Assembly (NCBI GenBank): GCA_035353815.1
Contig: DAOQAG010000019.1
Coordinates: 8,116 to 72,115 of the forward strand
Direction: 5' to 3'
Length of the DNA: 64,000 nt
Origin: JAKPUX01 sp035353815
GTDB lineage: Bacteria; Zhuqueibacterota; Zhuqueibacteria; Residuimicrobiales; Residuimicrobiaceae
The notes beneath the pieces are model-generated. The model saw only the letters and a list, made by a program, of their open reading frames with translations, was not told the origin of the DNA and searched no databases. Shown here piece after piece: positions 16,816-26,200 of this stretch (its first letter is position 1; every line of letters starts with the position of its first letter). The position numbers and the translations under genes are program-made.

Positions 16816-19587
16816 ATGAATTCGAAATTCATCACCATCCTTATTACCGTTATCAGTCTGCTGCTCATCACTGCCTTCGCCTGGGCAGCCGCTCCGACGG
16901 CCAAGATCACCGTGGACGCCCTGAGCTCGGTCGATGTCGAAGGCACTACCATGATGACCTCGAGCGGACTGAAGGTCATCGGTATCGGCGAAACCTGGTA
17001 TCTGATCGGCTCTGCTTCCTCCGGCACGGTGACCAACTATGCCTGGACGCTCAAGACCAAGCCGGCCGCCTCGAATGCAGCCCTTTCCGCCACCAATACC
17101 AACAAGGTCGAGCTGGTTCCCGACGCGATCGGCCAGTATGAAGTGGTCCTGTCGGTCACCACCGCTGACGGCACCGGCGAAACCACCGTCATTCTCACCG
17201 CCGCCAAGTGGTGCGGTGTCGGCGGCCAGTGGGGATTCGGCGTTGATGTCGCCGGCGGCCAGTGCGCCTACTGCCATTATGAGAATACCAACCAGTGGAA
17301 CAAGACCAAACATTTTGTCGGCCTGAGCGATAACATCGACACGCCGGGACATTTCGCCAGCTATTGTCTCTCCTGCCATGTCACCGGCTACAACGCCGCG
17401 CCGGCTGCAGTCAACAACGGCTTTGACGACATCGCGGCTGAGCTCGGCTGGGTTTTTCCGGCCACGCTGCAGGCGGGCAATTGGACCAGCCTGATCACCA
17501 ATTATCCGCGCCTGGCCCAGATGTCCAATGTCCAGTGCGAAGCCTGTCATGGCCCCGGCAACCAGCATGTCGGCAAAAAGAGCGCGATCGACATGAGTCT
17601 GAATGAGGGCACCTGCGGCCGCTGCCACGAAGAGCCTCCCTACAACGTCAAGAACATACAGTGGGCCAAATCGGGACACGCTGGAGTGATGGAAAGCTAC
17701 TCCACCCGCACCCCCTGCGACCAGTGCCATTCGGGCTGGGCTTTCATCCGCCGGGTCGACCCCAAGACCACGAGTCTTGATGGCCGCCCGACCAACGGCT
17801 TTGGCCAGCAGTCCTGCGCCGTCTGCCACGATCCGCATTCCGGCACCTATGAGGGCCAGATCCGCACCATGGCCGATGTCACCCTCGGCGATGGCAGTGT
17901 GGTCACCTATGGCGGCACCGGCAAACTCTGCATGGCCTGCCATCACGGCCGCCAGAACGCCGAAGTTTACTCCGCCAATCCGGCCAACATCTCGACACAT
18001 TTCGGTCCGCACGGCAGCGCCCAGGCGGACATGATCAATGCCAGCAACGGCATTCACTATGGCCTGCCGGTTGCCAAGACCGGACATATCCTCACCACGG
18101 AAGATGCCTGCGTCACCTGCCACATGGCGACCGAAGGCAATCCTGCCGACCACAACCACACCTTCTCCATGGTCGACGACAAGGACACTGAAGATACCGC
18201 CGACGATGTCGACAAGGTCTTCATCTGTCAGCCCTGCCATGGTGACATCAAATCCTTCGATGAGATCCCCGCAGCCCAGGATTACGATGATGACGGCACC
18301 ATGGAAAGCGCGACCGCCGAGATCGAGGGTTTGATGGAGGAACTGGCCGAGATTCTGCCCCCCGCCGGCTCGGACGTGGTCCTTACCAAGGCCGATTATG
18401 ACTGGACGGGACAACCCGAAAAAGTCGCCGAATACCGCAAACTGCTGCTCAAAGCCGCCTATAACTATTATTTTGTCGAGGAAGATCTCAGCGGCGGCAT
18501 CCACAACACCGCCTATGCGGCTACCCTGCTGCGCCGCTCGATCGCCTCGCTCAAGTACGGCGATATCGGCTCCGGCGTGATCCGCAGCATCAGCGATGTG
18601 CCGCAAGACCAGGGCAAGCAGGTCCGCGTGATCTGGAGCAAGTTCCCGGCGGATGGTCCCGGCGACATGCCGATCCGGAATTACAATGTCTGGCGCCGCG
18701 TCGATGCGCCCGCCGCGGGCACCACTCTGGCGGCCGCCCCCAGGCTGTACCGCTCCTTCGACGAGGTACCGGCGACCCTGACCTCCGAAGTCCGCGTCAA
18801 GTTCGAAGAGGATCTCTATGACTTTGTCGCCTCGGTTCCGGCTGCTGCGCTGCCGCAGTACAGCGTCGTCGCCCCAACCCTCTCTGATTCGACCAAAACC
18901 GGCGGTCAGCACTGGTCGGTCTTCGTCATCACCGGTCAGACCGAGCTGCCCTACTGGTACAGCGCCTCCGCACCCGACAGCGGCTATTCGGTCGATAATC
19001 TGGAACCCATGGTGCCAATGAACCTGCGCGCCGACGTTTCCAGCTCCGGTGTCTCCCTCACCTGGGATGAACCGGCCGACGCCGATTTCAAGTTCTTCAC
19101 CCTCTACCGCGGTGAGACCGCTTCCTTTGATCCGGATGCGGCTCAGCCCCTGGCCAAGCTGACGGCCCATGCCTTCGTCGACGGTTCGGCCTTGAATAAA
19201 AAGACCTACTACTACAAGCTGGCGGCGACCGATTTCTCGGGCAACCGCAGCACTTTCGCGAGCGTCATGCTGAACGTCACGGCCGTGGATATCAACGCCA
19301 GCCTGCCGACCGAATTTGCGCTGGAACAGAACTACCCGAACCCGTTCAATCCCAGCACGATGATCTCCTTCGGCCTGCCGTCGCAGCAGCGCATTGCCCT
19401 CAAGATCTATGACATGCGCGGCCAGCTGGTGCGCACCCTGGCCAGTGGCTCCTTCTCGGCCGGCACGCATCAGCTGAGCTGGGACGGTCGCAACGACAGC
19501 GGCGATGTCACCAGCGCCGGCACCTATCTCTATCGCCTCGAGAGCGAAGGTCAAACCGTCACCAGGAAGATGATCTTCCTGAAGTAA
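16816..19587 (+). CDS. Secreted nonaheme cytochrome with FN3-like region and type IX-style C-terminal sorting domain
   Basis: 923 residues; GGGAGGT precedes the ATG. Order: signal peptide (about 1-25), an Ig/PKD-like beta domain (about 28-130), a cytochrome domain (about 150-490) with nine CXXCH motifs (CAYCH, CLSCH, CEACH, CGRCH, CDQCH, CAVCH, CMACH, CVTCH, CQPCH), a helical linker, FN3-like beta domains (about 590-830), and a final 85 residues starting 'FALEQNYPNPFNPSTMISF' and ending 'VTRKMIFLK'. That tail is the FlgD-Ig/Por-sorting type used by FCB bacteria for type IX secretion. The hemes are spaced more widely than in the two cytochromes upstream, as in the multiheme 'cytochrome c554-like' families. 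A cytochrome released or surface-attached through type IX secretion would be a terminal electron carrier outside the cell; export route is inferred from the tail. Confidence 0.9.
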   Translation: MNSKFITILITVISLLLITAFAWAAAPTAKITVDALSSVDVEGTTMMTSSGLKVIGIGETWYLIGSASSGTVTNYAWTLKTKPAASNAALSATNTNKVELVPDAIGQYEVVLSVTTADGTGETTVILTAAKWCGVGGQWGFGVDVAGGQCAYCHYENTNQWNKTKHFVGLSDNIDTPGHFASYCLSCHVTGYNAAPAAVNNGFDDIAAELGWVFPATLQAGNWTSLITNYPRLAQMSNVQCEACHGPGNQHVGKKSAIDMSLNEGTCGRCHEEPPYNVKNIQWAKSGHAGVMESYSTRTPCDQCHSGWAFIRRVDPKTTSLDGRPTNGFGQQSCAVCHDPHSGTYEGQIRTMADVTLGDGSVVTYGGTGKLCMACHHGRQNAEVYSANPANISTHFGPHGSAQADMINASNGIHYGLPVAKTGHILTTEDACVTCHMATEGNPADHNHTFSMVDDKDTEDTADDVDKVFICQPCHGDIKSFDEIPAAQDYDDDGTMESATAEIEGLMEELAEILPPAGSDVVLTKADYDWTGQPEKVAEYRKLLLKAAYNYYFVEEDLSGGIHNTAYAATLLRRSIASLKYGDIGSGVIRSISDVPQDQGKQVRVIWSKFPADGPGDMPIRNYNVWRRVDAPAAGTTLAAAPRLYRSFDEVPATLTSEVRVKFEEDLYDFVASVPAAALPQYSVVAPTLSDSTKTGGQHWSVFVITGQTELPYWYSASAPDSGYSVDNLEPMVPMNLRADVSSSGVSLTWDEPADADFKFFTLYRGETASFDPDAAQPLAKLTAHAFVDGSALNKKTYYYKLAATDFSGNRSTFASVMLNVTAVDINASLPTEFALEQNYPNPFNPSTMISFGLPSQQRIALKIYDMRGQLVRTLASGSFSAGTHQLSWDGRNDSGDVTSAGTYLYRLESEGQTVTRKMIFLK

Positions 19588-19610
19588 CGGTTCCCGAAAT
19601 GCACGTATGC

Positions 19611-19647
19611 AAGCCGGGGCGACTGTTCGCCCCGGCTTGGCTTTTTT
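19611..19647 (+). terminator. Terminator/attenuator between the two cytochrome genes
   Basis: Perfect 11-bp stem AAGCCGGGGCG/CGCCCCGGCTT with a 6-base loop, then GGC and six T. The T-tract runs directly into the AGGAGAG ribosome binding site of the NapC-type gene (ATG 19662), so read-through here would set how much of the membrane cytochrome is made. Confidence 0.88.
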
Positions 19648-19661
19648 AGGAGAGATCCTTC

Positions 19662-21161
19662 ATGAAACTGCGCCTGCCTCAATCCTATTACAATCCGGTC
19701 TCCTATACGGGCACAGTGATCGCCCTGATCGCCCTCTTCATGTTCGTCTTTCTCTACGTCCTGGCCTCGCTTTCGAGCGTCGACCGGGCGTATGTGGGCA
19801 TCGTCCTCTTCATCGTCATCCCCGCCTTCATCATTCTCGGACTGCTGCTCATCCCTTTGGGGATGTGGCTCTTCATCCGCCAGAGGCGGCGACAGGGCAA
19901 ATCTCTGGACAAGGGCTTCCCGGTGCTTGACCTCAACCAGCCGGGGCAGCGGACCGGCACGATCATCTTCGCCCTGGGTACGACCCTTTTTCTCTTCCTC
20001 TCCGCCCTCGGCAGTTATGAGGCTTACCATTTCACCGAATCGGTGCCCTTTTGCGGCCAGCTCTGCCACCAGGTGATGGAGCCGGAGCACACCGCCTACC
20101 AGAACTCGCCCCATGCCCGGGTGACCTGCGTCGAATGCCACGTCGGCGCTGGCGCAAACTGGTACGTCAAATCAAAGTTGAGCGGCTTGTATCAGGTTTA
20201 TGCTACCCTGGCGAATGTCTACCCCCGGCCCATTCCCGTGCCGGTGGCCAACCTCCGCCCGGCGCGCGAGACCTGTGAGTCCTGCCACTGGCCGCAAAAG
20301 ATCTACGGCAAGCAGCAGCGCCGCGAAATCTATTTTCTGCCGGACGAAAGCAACACCCGCTGGGAAATCGAGATGCTGATGAATACCGGCAGCGGCAATG
20401 CCGCCCTCGGCCAGAGTTCCGGGATCCACTGGCACATCAATCCCGACGTCCGCATCGAGTATTTTGCCGCGGATGCGAAGCGCCTCGAAATCCCGCGGGT
20501 CGTCCTGACCAACGCCAAAAGCGGCGAAAAGGTGGTCTATGACGGACCGGCGGCCGGTGCCGAAACCGCCGCCCTGCCGCTCCGGCAGATGGACTGCATC
20601 GACTGTCATAACCGGCCCAGCCACGGCTATCGCGATCCCAACCGCTTCATCAACACAGCCATGGCAGCCGGCGAGATCGATCCCGCCCTGCCCGGCATCA
20701 AGCGGGCAGCGGTGGAGGCCTGCATGACCGCCTACGGGACCCCGGACTCCGCGCAGGCCGGGATCGCCGCCCACTTGCGCACCTTCGGCGCCACCCTGGC
20801 CGGCGTGCAAGGCCCGGAGGCGGGGGCGCTGCTTGAACGCGCCATCGCCGGAACCCGGAAGGCCTACAGCTGCAACATTTTTCCGCGGATGAAGGTCACC
20901 TGGAATGACTATCCCGACCACATCGGCCACCTCAATTCCCCCGGATGCTTCCGCTGCCACGACGGGCAGCACACCAGCGCGCAGGGGCGCACCATCTCCA
21001 ATTCATGCACGCTCTGCCATGACATCCTGGCGCAGGGCAAGAGCGGAGCGCTGGCCTATTCGAATGCCGGCAGCTCGCTCGAGTTCGTCCATCCCGAGGA
21101 TATCGGCGACAGCTGGAAAGAGGCCCCATGTTCGGAGTGCCACGCCCAGCCGCCGATCTGA
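19662..21161 (+). CDS. NapC/NirT-type membrane-anchored heptaheme cytochrome c
   Basis: 499 residues. Three hydrophobic helices (about 16-38, 45-70 and 103-122) anchor the N-terminus in the inner membrane; a periplasmic heme domain follows. The first heme site, 'FCGQLCHQVM', is a CX3CH with the nearby Met typical of the NapC/NrfH quinol-oxidising fold, followed by 'SPHARVTCVECHVG'. Further CXXCH sites are CESCH, CIDCH, CFRCH, CTLCH and CSECH, giving seven hemes in all. The protein is longer than NapC/NrfH (about 200), as in the extended NapC/NirT families of FCB and metal-reducing bacteria. It would draw electrons from quinol and pass them to periplasmic cytochromes. Position after the nonaheme gene suggests they share a pathway. 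Confidence 0.9.
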   Translation: MKLRLPQSYYNPVSYTGTVIALIALFMFVFLYVLASLSSVDRAYVGIVLFIVIPAFIILGLLLIPLGMWLFIRQRRRQGKSLDKGFPVLDLNQPGQRTGTIIFALGTTLFLFLSALGSYEAYHFTESVPFCGQLCHQVMEPEHTAYQNSPHARVTCVECHVGAGANWYVKSKLSGLYQVYATLANVYPRPIPVPVANLRPARETCESCHWPQKIYGKQQRREIYFLPDESNTRWEIEMLMNTGSGNAALGQSSGIHWHINPDVRIEYFAADAKRLEIPRVVLTNAKSGEKVVYDGPAAGAETAALPLRQMDCIDCHNRPSHGYRDPNRFINTAMAAGEIDPALPGIKRAAVEACMTAYGTPDSAQAGIAAHLRTFGATLAGVQGPEAGALLERAIAGTRKAYSCNIFPRMKVTWNDYPDHIGHLNSPGCFRCHDGQHTSAQGRTISNSCTLCHDILAQGKSGALAYSNAGSSLEFVHPEDIGDSWKEAPCSECHAQPPI

Positions 21162-21248
21162 GGCCGCTCTTCCCGCTCCCTCCCGAGCTATTGTCCGCCG
21201 GCCTGTCGCCGCGGCAGCCTCGAGGGTGGAGCAAGACGGGAAATATCG

Positions 21249-21279
21249 GGCGCCGCTGGATTCAGCGGCGCCTTTTTTT
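21249..21279 (+). terminator. Intrinsic terminator of the NapC-type gene
   Basis: Perfect 10-bp stem GGCGCCGCTG/CAGCGGCGCC with a 4-base loop, followed by seven T. It ends the cytochrome region before the convergent antiporter gene. Confidence 0.92.
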
Positions 21280-21288
21280 ATGCGCGGG

Positions 21289-22800
21289 TCAGAAAAAGAT
21301 GAAGGTGGTGAGGATAAAAACGGGGATGAGAATCGCCAGGGAATAGCCCATATAGCCGAAGAAGCTTGGCATCCGGACGCCTTGCTCCTCGGCGATGGAG
21401 CGCACCATAAAGTTGGGGGCATTGCCAATGTAGGTGTTGGCACCCATAAAGACGGCGCCGGTCGAGATCGCCTTGAGAAAGATCCCTTTGTTGGCGATCA
21501 GGGCGTGAATGGCTTGAGATTCCGGCAGGCCGGCGTAAAAGTTGCCGAGTGCCGTATTGAGAAAGGTCAGATAGGTCGGGGCGTTGTCGAGAAAGCTCGA
21601 GAGCGCTCCGGTGATCCAGAAATAGTGCCAGGGTTCGCGAACCGCCTGAATGATGAAGGCGAGATGGCCATGGGTGCCGGCGCGCAGCATCGCCAGGGCC
21701 GGAATGATCGTGACAAAGATGCCGGCAAAGAGCAGGGCCACCTCGACGATCGGGCTCCACGAGAACTCGTTCTTCTCGCGCACCACGCGGGAGGTCGTGG
21801 CCAGGGAGAGCGCCACCAGGACCAGGAGAATCAGGTCCCGGAGCAGATCCGCCAGGCCGAGCTGAATACCGAGCACCGTGACCTCTCCAGCGTGAAAGGT
21901 TCCGCTCATCAGCACCGCGCCGATGATGCCGGCAAGAAAGATAAGGTTATGGGCGCCGCGGATGCGCAGGGGCACCCTCTCCACGGCGATTACGGTCGCA
22001 CCGCCCGCATGCGCCCCGTCACCAGCCACTGGTGTGCCCGCCATTGAATCCCTCTCTCCTGCGGCCGCGATCGCACCGCCGGCGTTCTGCTCGCGCCGGT
22101 AGAGAAACAGGTCCATCAGGAAGAAAGTGCCCAGCACCAGCGCCACAACGAACAGGGTTTCGGGGAGGAGTTGAAAAGTCCAGAAAAAGGGGACGCCGTG
22201 GAGGAATCCGAGGAAAAGCGGCGGATCTCCCAGAGGCGTCAGCGCCCCGCCGATGTTGCTGACCAGAAAGATGAAAAAGACGATCACATGCGTTTTGCTG
22301 CGGCGCCGGGCATTGGCGCGGATAACCGGCCGGATCATCAGCATCGAAGCGCCGGTGGTCCCGATCCATGAGGCGATCACGGTGCCGATCAGCAGCAGCA
22401 GGGCGTTGACCGCGGGGGTGCCGCGGAGCGTACCCTCGACCAGGATGCCTCCCGAAACGGTGAACAGGGCGAGAAGCAGGATGATGAAGGGGATGTAGTC
22501 GATGAGCACGATGTGCAGGATTTCATGGAGCGCCGGATGGCCATAGGCCAGAATGAGCGGGAGGGCGACGGTCACCGCCCAGAAGGCGGAGACCTTGCCG
22601 TAATGATGATGCCAGAATTTCGGCGCGAAGAGGGGGAAGAGGGCGATCGAGAGCAGAATGCCGATGAAGGGAACGATGCTCCAGACCGGGAGCACGTCGC
22701 CCAGGTTGATGCCGTTGGCGGGAGCCGCTGCTTCACCCGCCAGCGCCAGGGGAGCCTGGAGCAAACCCAGCGCTGCCGCGAGCCAGAGTTTCTTGTGCAT
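21289..22800 (-). CDS. NhaD-type sodium:proton antiporter (ArsB/NhaD superfamily)
   Basis: 503 residues with a signal-peptide-like first segment and about twelve further hydrophobic helices. 'IGTTGASMLMIRPVIRANARR' and 'SNIGGALTPLGDPPLFLGF' are the paired signature loops of NhaD/ArsB-like transporters; the second half repeats the pattern with 'LSSFLDNAPTYLTFLNTALG' and 'ISTGAVFMGANTYIGNAPNFM'. A poorly conserved soluble loop (about 245-285, Gly/Ala-rich) separates the halves. It would exchange Na+ for H+ across the inner membrane. AAAGGAT precedes the ATG. It follows the cytochrome genes tail to tail, so any energetic link with them is speculative. Upstream of its start lies a 51-bp repeat array. 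Confidence 0.88.
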   Translation of the reverse strand: MHKKLWLAAALGLLQAPLALAGEAAAPANGINLGDVLPVWSIVPFIGILLSIALFPLFAPKFWHHHYGKVSAFWAVTVALPLILAYGHPALHEILHIVLIDYIPFIILLLALFTVSGGILVEGTLRGTPAVNALLLLIGTVIASWIGTTGASMLMIRPVIRANARRRSKTHVIVFFIFLVSNIGGALTPLGDPPLFLGFLHGVPFFWTFQLLPETLFVVALVLGTFFLMDLFLYRREQNAGGAIAAAGERDSMAGTPVAGDGAHAGGATVIAVERVPLRIRGAHNLIFLAGIIGAVLMSGTFHAGEVTVLGIQLGLADLLRDLILLVLVALSLATTSRVVREKNEFSWSPIVEVALLFAGIFVTIIPALAMLRAGTHGHLAFIIQAVREPWHYFWITGALSSFLDNAPTYLTFLNTALGNFYAGLPESQAIHALIANKGIFLKAISTGAVFMGANTYIGNAPNFMVRSIAEEQGVRMPSFFGYMGYSLAILIPVFILTTFIFF

Positions 22801-22897
22801 GCCGTTGCTATCCTTTGTTCATTCAGGTCAGGCCGTAATCCATCCGACTGTCATAAATCCTGTTTAATCTTACAAATTAAAGATTTTTTTCAGCACC

Positions 22898-23205
22898 GGC
22901 AAGATATTTATGGGGCTTACCGCGCGGGGTGGGCACCAGTGGTTCAGCCGGCAAGATATGTATGGGGCTTGCCGTGCGGGGTGGACACCAGTGCTCAAGC
23001 CGGCAAGATATGTATGGAGCTGCCGCGCGGGGTGGGCACCAGTGGTTCAGCCGGCAAGATATGTATGGAGCTGCCGTGCGGGGTGGGCACCAGTGGTCAA
23101 GCCGGCAAGTTATTTATGGAGCTGCCGCGCGGGGTGGGCACCAGTGGTCAAGCCGGCAAGATATTTATGGAGCTGCCGCGCAGGGTGGCAAACCCCGGCC
23201 CCGAG
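22898..23205 (+). repeat. Tandem repeat array A, about six copies of a 51-52 bp unit
   Basis: Units beginning GGCAAG start at 22898, 22950, 23002, 23053, 23104 and 23155; the last is partial. A representative stretch is GCCGGCAAGATATTTATGGA followed by GCTGCCGCGCGGGGTGGGC and ACCAGTGGTCAA. Copies differ at a few positions only (for example GATATTT/GATATGT). It lies upstream of the antiporter gene and downstream of the giant adhesin-like gene. Open frames run through it because 51 is a multiple of three, but they lack start signals and the repeat is non-coding in appearance. It shares GTGGGCAC with array B. Confidence 0.95.
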
Positions 23206-23212
23206 CCAAAAC

Positions 23213-23243
23213 AAAAAAGCCGCCCGAACCGGGCGGCTTTTTT
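23213..23243. terminator. Bidirectional intrinsic terminator
   Basis: AAAAAA, perfect 8-bp stem GCCGCCCG/CGGGCGGC with a 3-base loop, TTTTTT. It ends the giant minus-strand gene and also insulates it from transcription through array A. Confidence 0.92.
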
Positions 23244-23267
23244 GTGCATCGAGAGGATAGCACCGCG

Positions 23268-26200
23268 CTACTTGAGCAGCGCCATCTTTTTGGTCACGCT
23301 CATGCCGTTGGCGATGATGCGGTAGTAATAGAGGCCCGTCACCACCGGCGCACCGGCATCGCTGCGGCCGTCCCAGACGATCTGATGATATCCGGCCGGA
23401 ACCTCGCCGTCGATCAGCGTCCGGATGAGCTGGCCGTTGGTGTTGTAGATCTGCAGCAGCACCCGTCCCTCCGCCGGCAGCTGGTAACGGATGGTCGTCA
23501 CCGGATTGAAGGGATTGGGATAGTTCTGCGCCAGCTCGAACTTGCTCGGTACCGGCATCTCCGCCACGACCGGCCCATGCTGCGTGGTCACGCCGCTGCG
23601 GCTGATGTCCTCGAGCTTGTAATACCAGCGCTCACCTGCCCTGGCGCTCTGGTCGATCCAGGTGTACTTGCCGTCCGAAGTGGGGGCGATCATCGCGGTG
23701 TTGATCTTTTCGAAGAGGCCCTTTTCACTGCGGCTGCGCAGCACGTTGAAGCCGAGGTTGTCACTCTCGGCGGCCGTCTGCCAGTTGAGGCTGACGCCCT
23801 GGTACTCGACACTGGTGCAGGTAAAACTCTTCAGCTCAACGCTGACTTTGATGTTAACGTACCAGTACTTCGCCAGGGTGTGCGCGGCATCGGAGATCTC
23901 GACCATCACCACAACGGGGCCACCCTGGTAATACTGCGAATTAAGGGTAAAGGACGAGGAGCTCGAGACCGACTGCGAACCGACCTTCCAGGTGTAATAG
24001 AGGGCATCGTTATCCGGGTCCTCGACCTGTACGGAGAAGGTAGCGGAGTTGGGCCAGAGAACGACCAGGCTTTCCGAGGCGGGCTCGAAAGCGACGATGC
24101 GCGGCGCCCGGTTCTCGTTGGTCACGGCGATCCGCACTGAATCGATGGTGAAGCCGCCCTGATTGTCCTGGACGGTGAAGACCGGCACGTAGGTTTTGCC
24201 GCCCTGTTCGAAGGTTGGCGTCCAGGTGAACCAGTAGGTATTGCCGCCATCCGGTTCGAAGGTGGCGCCATCGGGCAGATTGGCGGCGCTGTAGTAGAGC
24301 TGGTCGCCATCGTCATCGGAGGCAATCACCGCAAAGCGCAGCTGCTCCGCCTCGTTGATGGTATAGGGGCCCATGGCGGCCAATACCGGGTAGTGCTGGA
24401 GGTCACCAGTGGCGGTAAAATGGACCGTCGGCGAACCGCTGGGCAGGCTGGCCGTAGCCAGGGCCTCGTTGTCCCCCTGCTTGCCGAGCTTCCAGCGGGC
24501 GCTGGCCAGGCCATCGGCGCCGGAGGTCACGAGGCTCGAGCCCTCGATGCTGCCGTTGCCGGGCAGGACGACAAAGGCCACGGTGCCGCCACGGGCCGGG
24601 TTGCCGTAGCGGTCCTTGACCAGCACCTGGATCGGATAGGGCATGACCTTGCCCACCTGGCCGCGGAGGTTGGAATTCTCGATCTTCTCCATGGTGTAGG
24701 CATAATCGGCATCGCCATAGAGCGAGAACTCGAGGAACGCCGGATTGAGATTGACCGCCGAGGCGCGCACCTTGTTGAGGCCGGAGCGGGTGCCGAGGGT
24801 ATAGTTGGCCGTGGCGGTACCCTGAGCATTGGAGGTCGCCGTCAGGCTGGTCATACCGCCGTCGAGCGTGCCTCTGCCGGAGACCGTGCCGTCATCGACC
24901 ACTGTAAACATCACGGACCAGCCGGGCACGGCATTGCCAAATTCATCCTCGACGCGCACTGCCAAAGGCGTATAGAGGGTGCGGCCGACGGTACCGGTCT
25001 GGTCCCCGCCGGAGAGATAGACGATCTTGCTCGGCTGGCCCCAGGTCGTCGTGGCAGTGAAGGTGACCGCGGCGATGGCCGGGTACGAGGGCAGGCTGGC
25101 GCTGTACAACGTGTTGCCCGAGCCGCTGCCGGCGACCGCCTGCGCCGTGGCCTGGCCATACATATCGGTGGTGGCCGGGTTGGTGCTGGTGATGGCGCCA
25201 TTGTTGACCAGGACGCTGAACTTGACCTGAACAGTGGCCACCGGCCAGCCATTGATGTCGCTCAGCTGCACCTTGAAGAGCTGCGGCAGAGGCTTGCCGG
25301 GCTGCGTCGTCTGGGTGTCACCAGCCACAATTGTCAGCTTCGACGGGGGGTTGGCGACGGCGATCTCGGTGAAGCGGACCGGCGAATTGCTCAAATTGGC
25401 GCCGCTGCCGTCATTTTTGACCGCCCGGGCCTCGACAAAATTGACGCCCGCCGAGCTGCCGAGCTTGAAGCGCGCCTGGGCGACGCCGGTGCTGTCGGTG
25501 TAGACCACCTGCGGATCGATCATCGCACCGCCGCCCTGGGTGGGCACAAAGGTCACCGCATGGTTGGCGATGGTGTTGCCGTTGCGGTCGCGCACGACGA
25601 CGCGCAGCGGTTGAGGCAGTGCCGTGGCGACATTGCGGGTCTGGGCATCGCCGTCATTGCTGGTGGCGCGGGCGATCTCATAGGCGCCGAGGGGGTTGAA
25701 GGTGATCAAAACACTGTCGGCAATGCTGATGTTGTTATTGACATCGCGGGCCTTGATCCATTTGCGGCCGGCCTTGGTGGAGGTGGCAAAGCCGACCGCA
25801 TCGCCGTTGACATCGGTCGTGGTCAGCGGCTGGGTGATGAAGGTCGTCGCATCGTTGGAGAGCAGGGTAACATATTTGCCTGTCACCGCGTTCTCGTACT
25901 TGTCGCGCAGCGAGACCTTGATCGAGGCCTTGGTGGTGCCGTCGGCCGCGACCGCGGCATCCACGGCGAGGATCCTGGAGCGCTTGCCGTCGGTGATATC
26001 CGGGATCGAAATCGCCGTGAAACGGATCGGCGAATTCTTCAAGGCCGCGGTGCCATTGGTGGAGGTCGCCTCAACGACGTTGCGGTCCGGGCCGGCGGTG
26101 CGGCCCAGCCGCCACTTGACACGGGCAACGCCGTCCGCATCGGTGTTGATGACCTTGGTCAGCACGGTATCGGTGCCGAGCGCGGCAAAATCGGAGGCGC

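Noticed and set aside
22898..23205. CRISPR array (regular repeats upstream of the antiporter gene)
   Set aside because: The units are contiguous and repeated over their whole length; there are no unique spacers, and no cas genes are in the window. Arrays B, C and D were rejected for the same reason.
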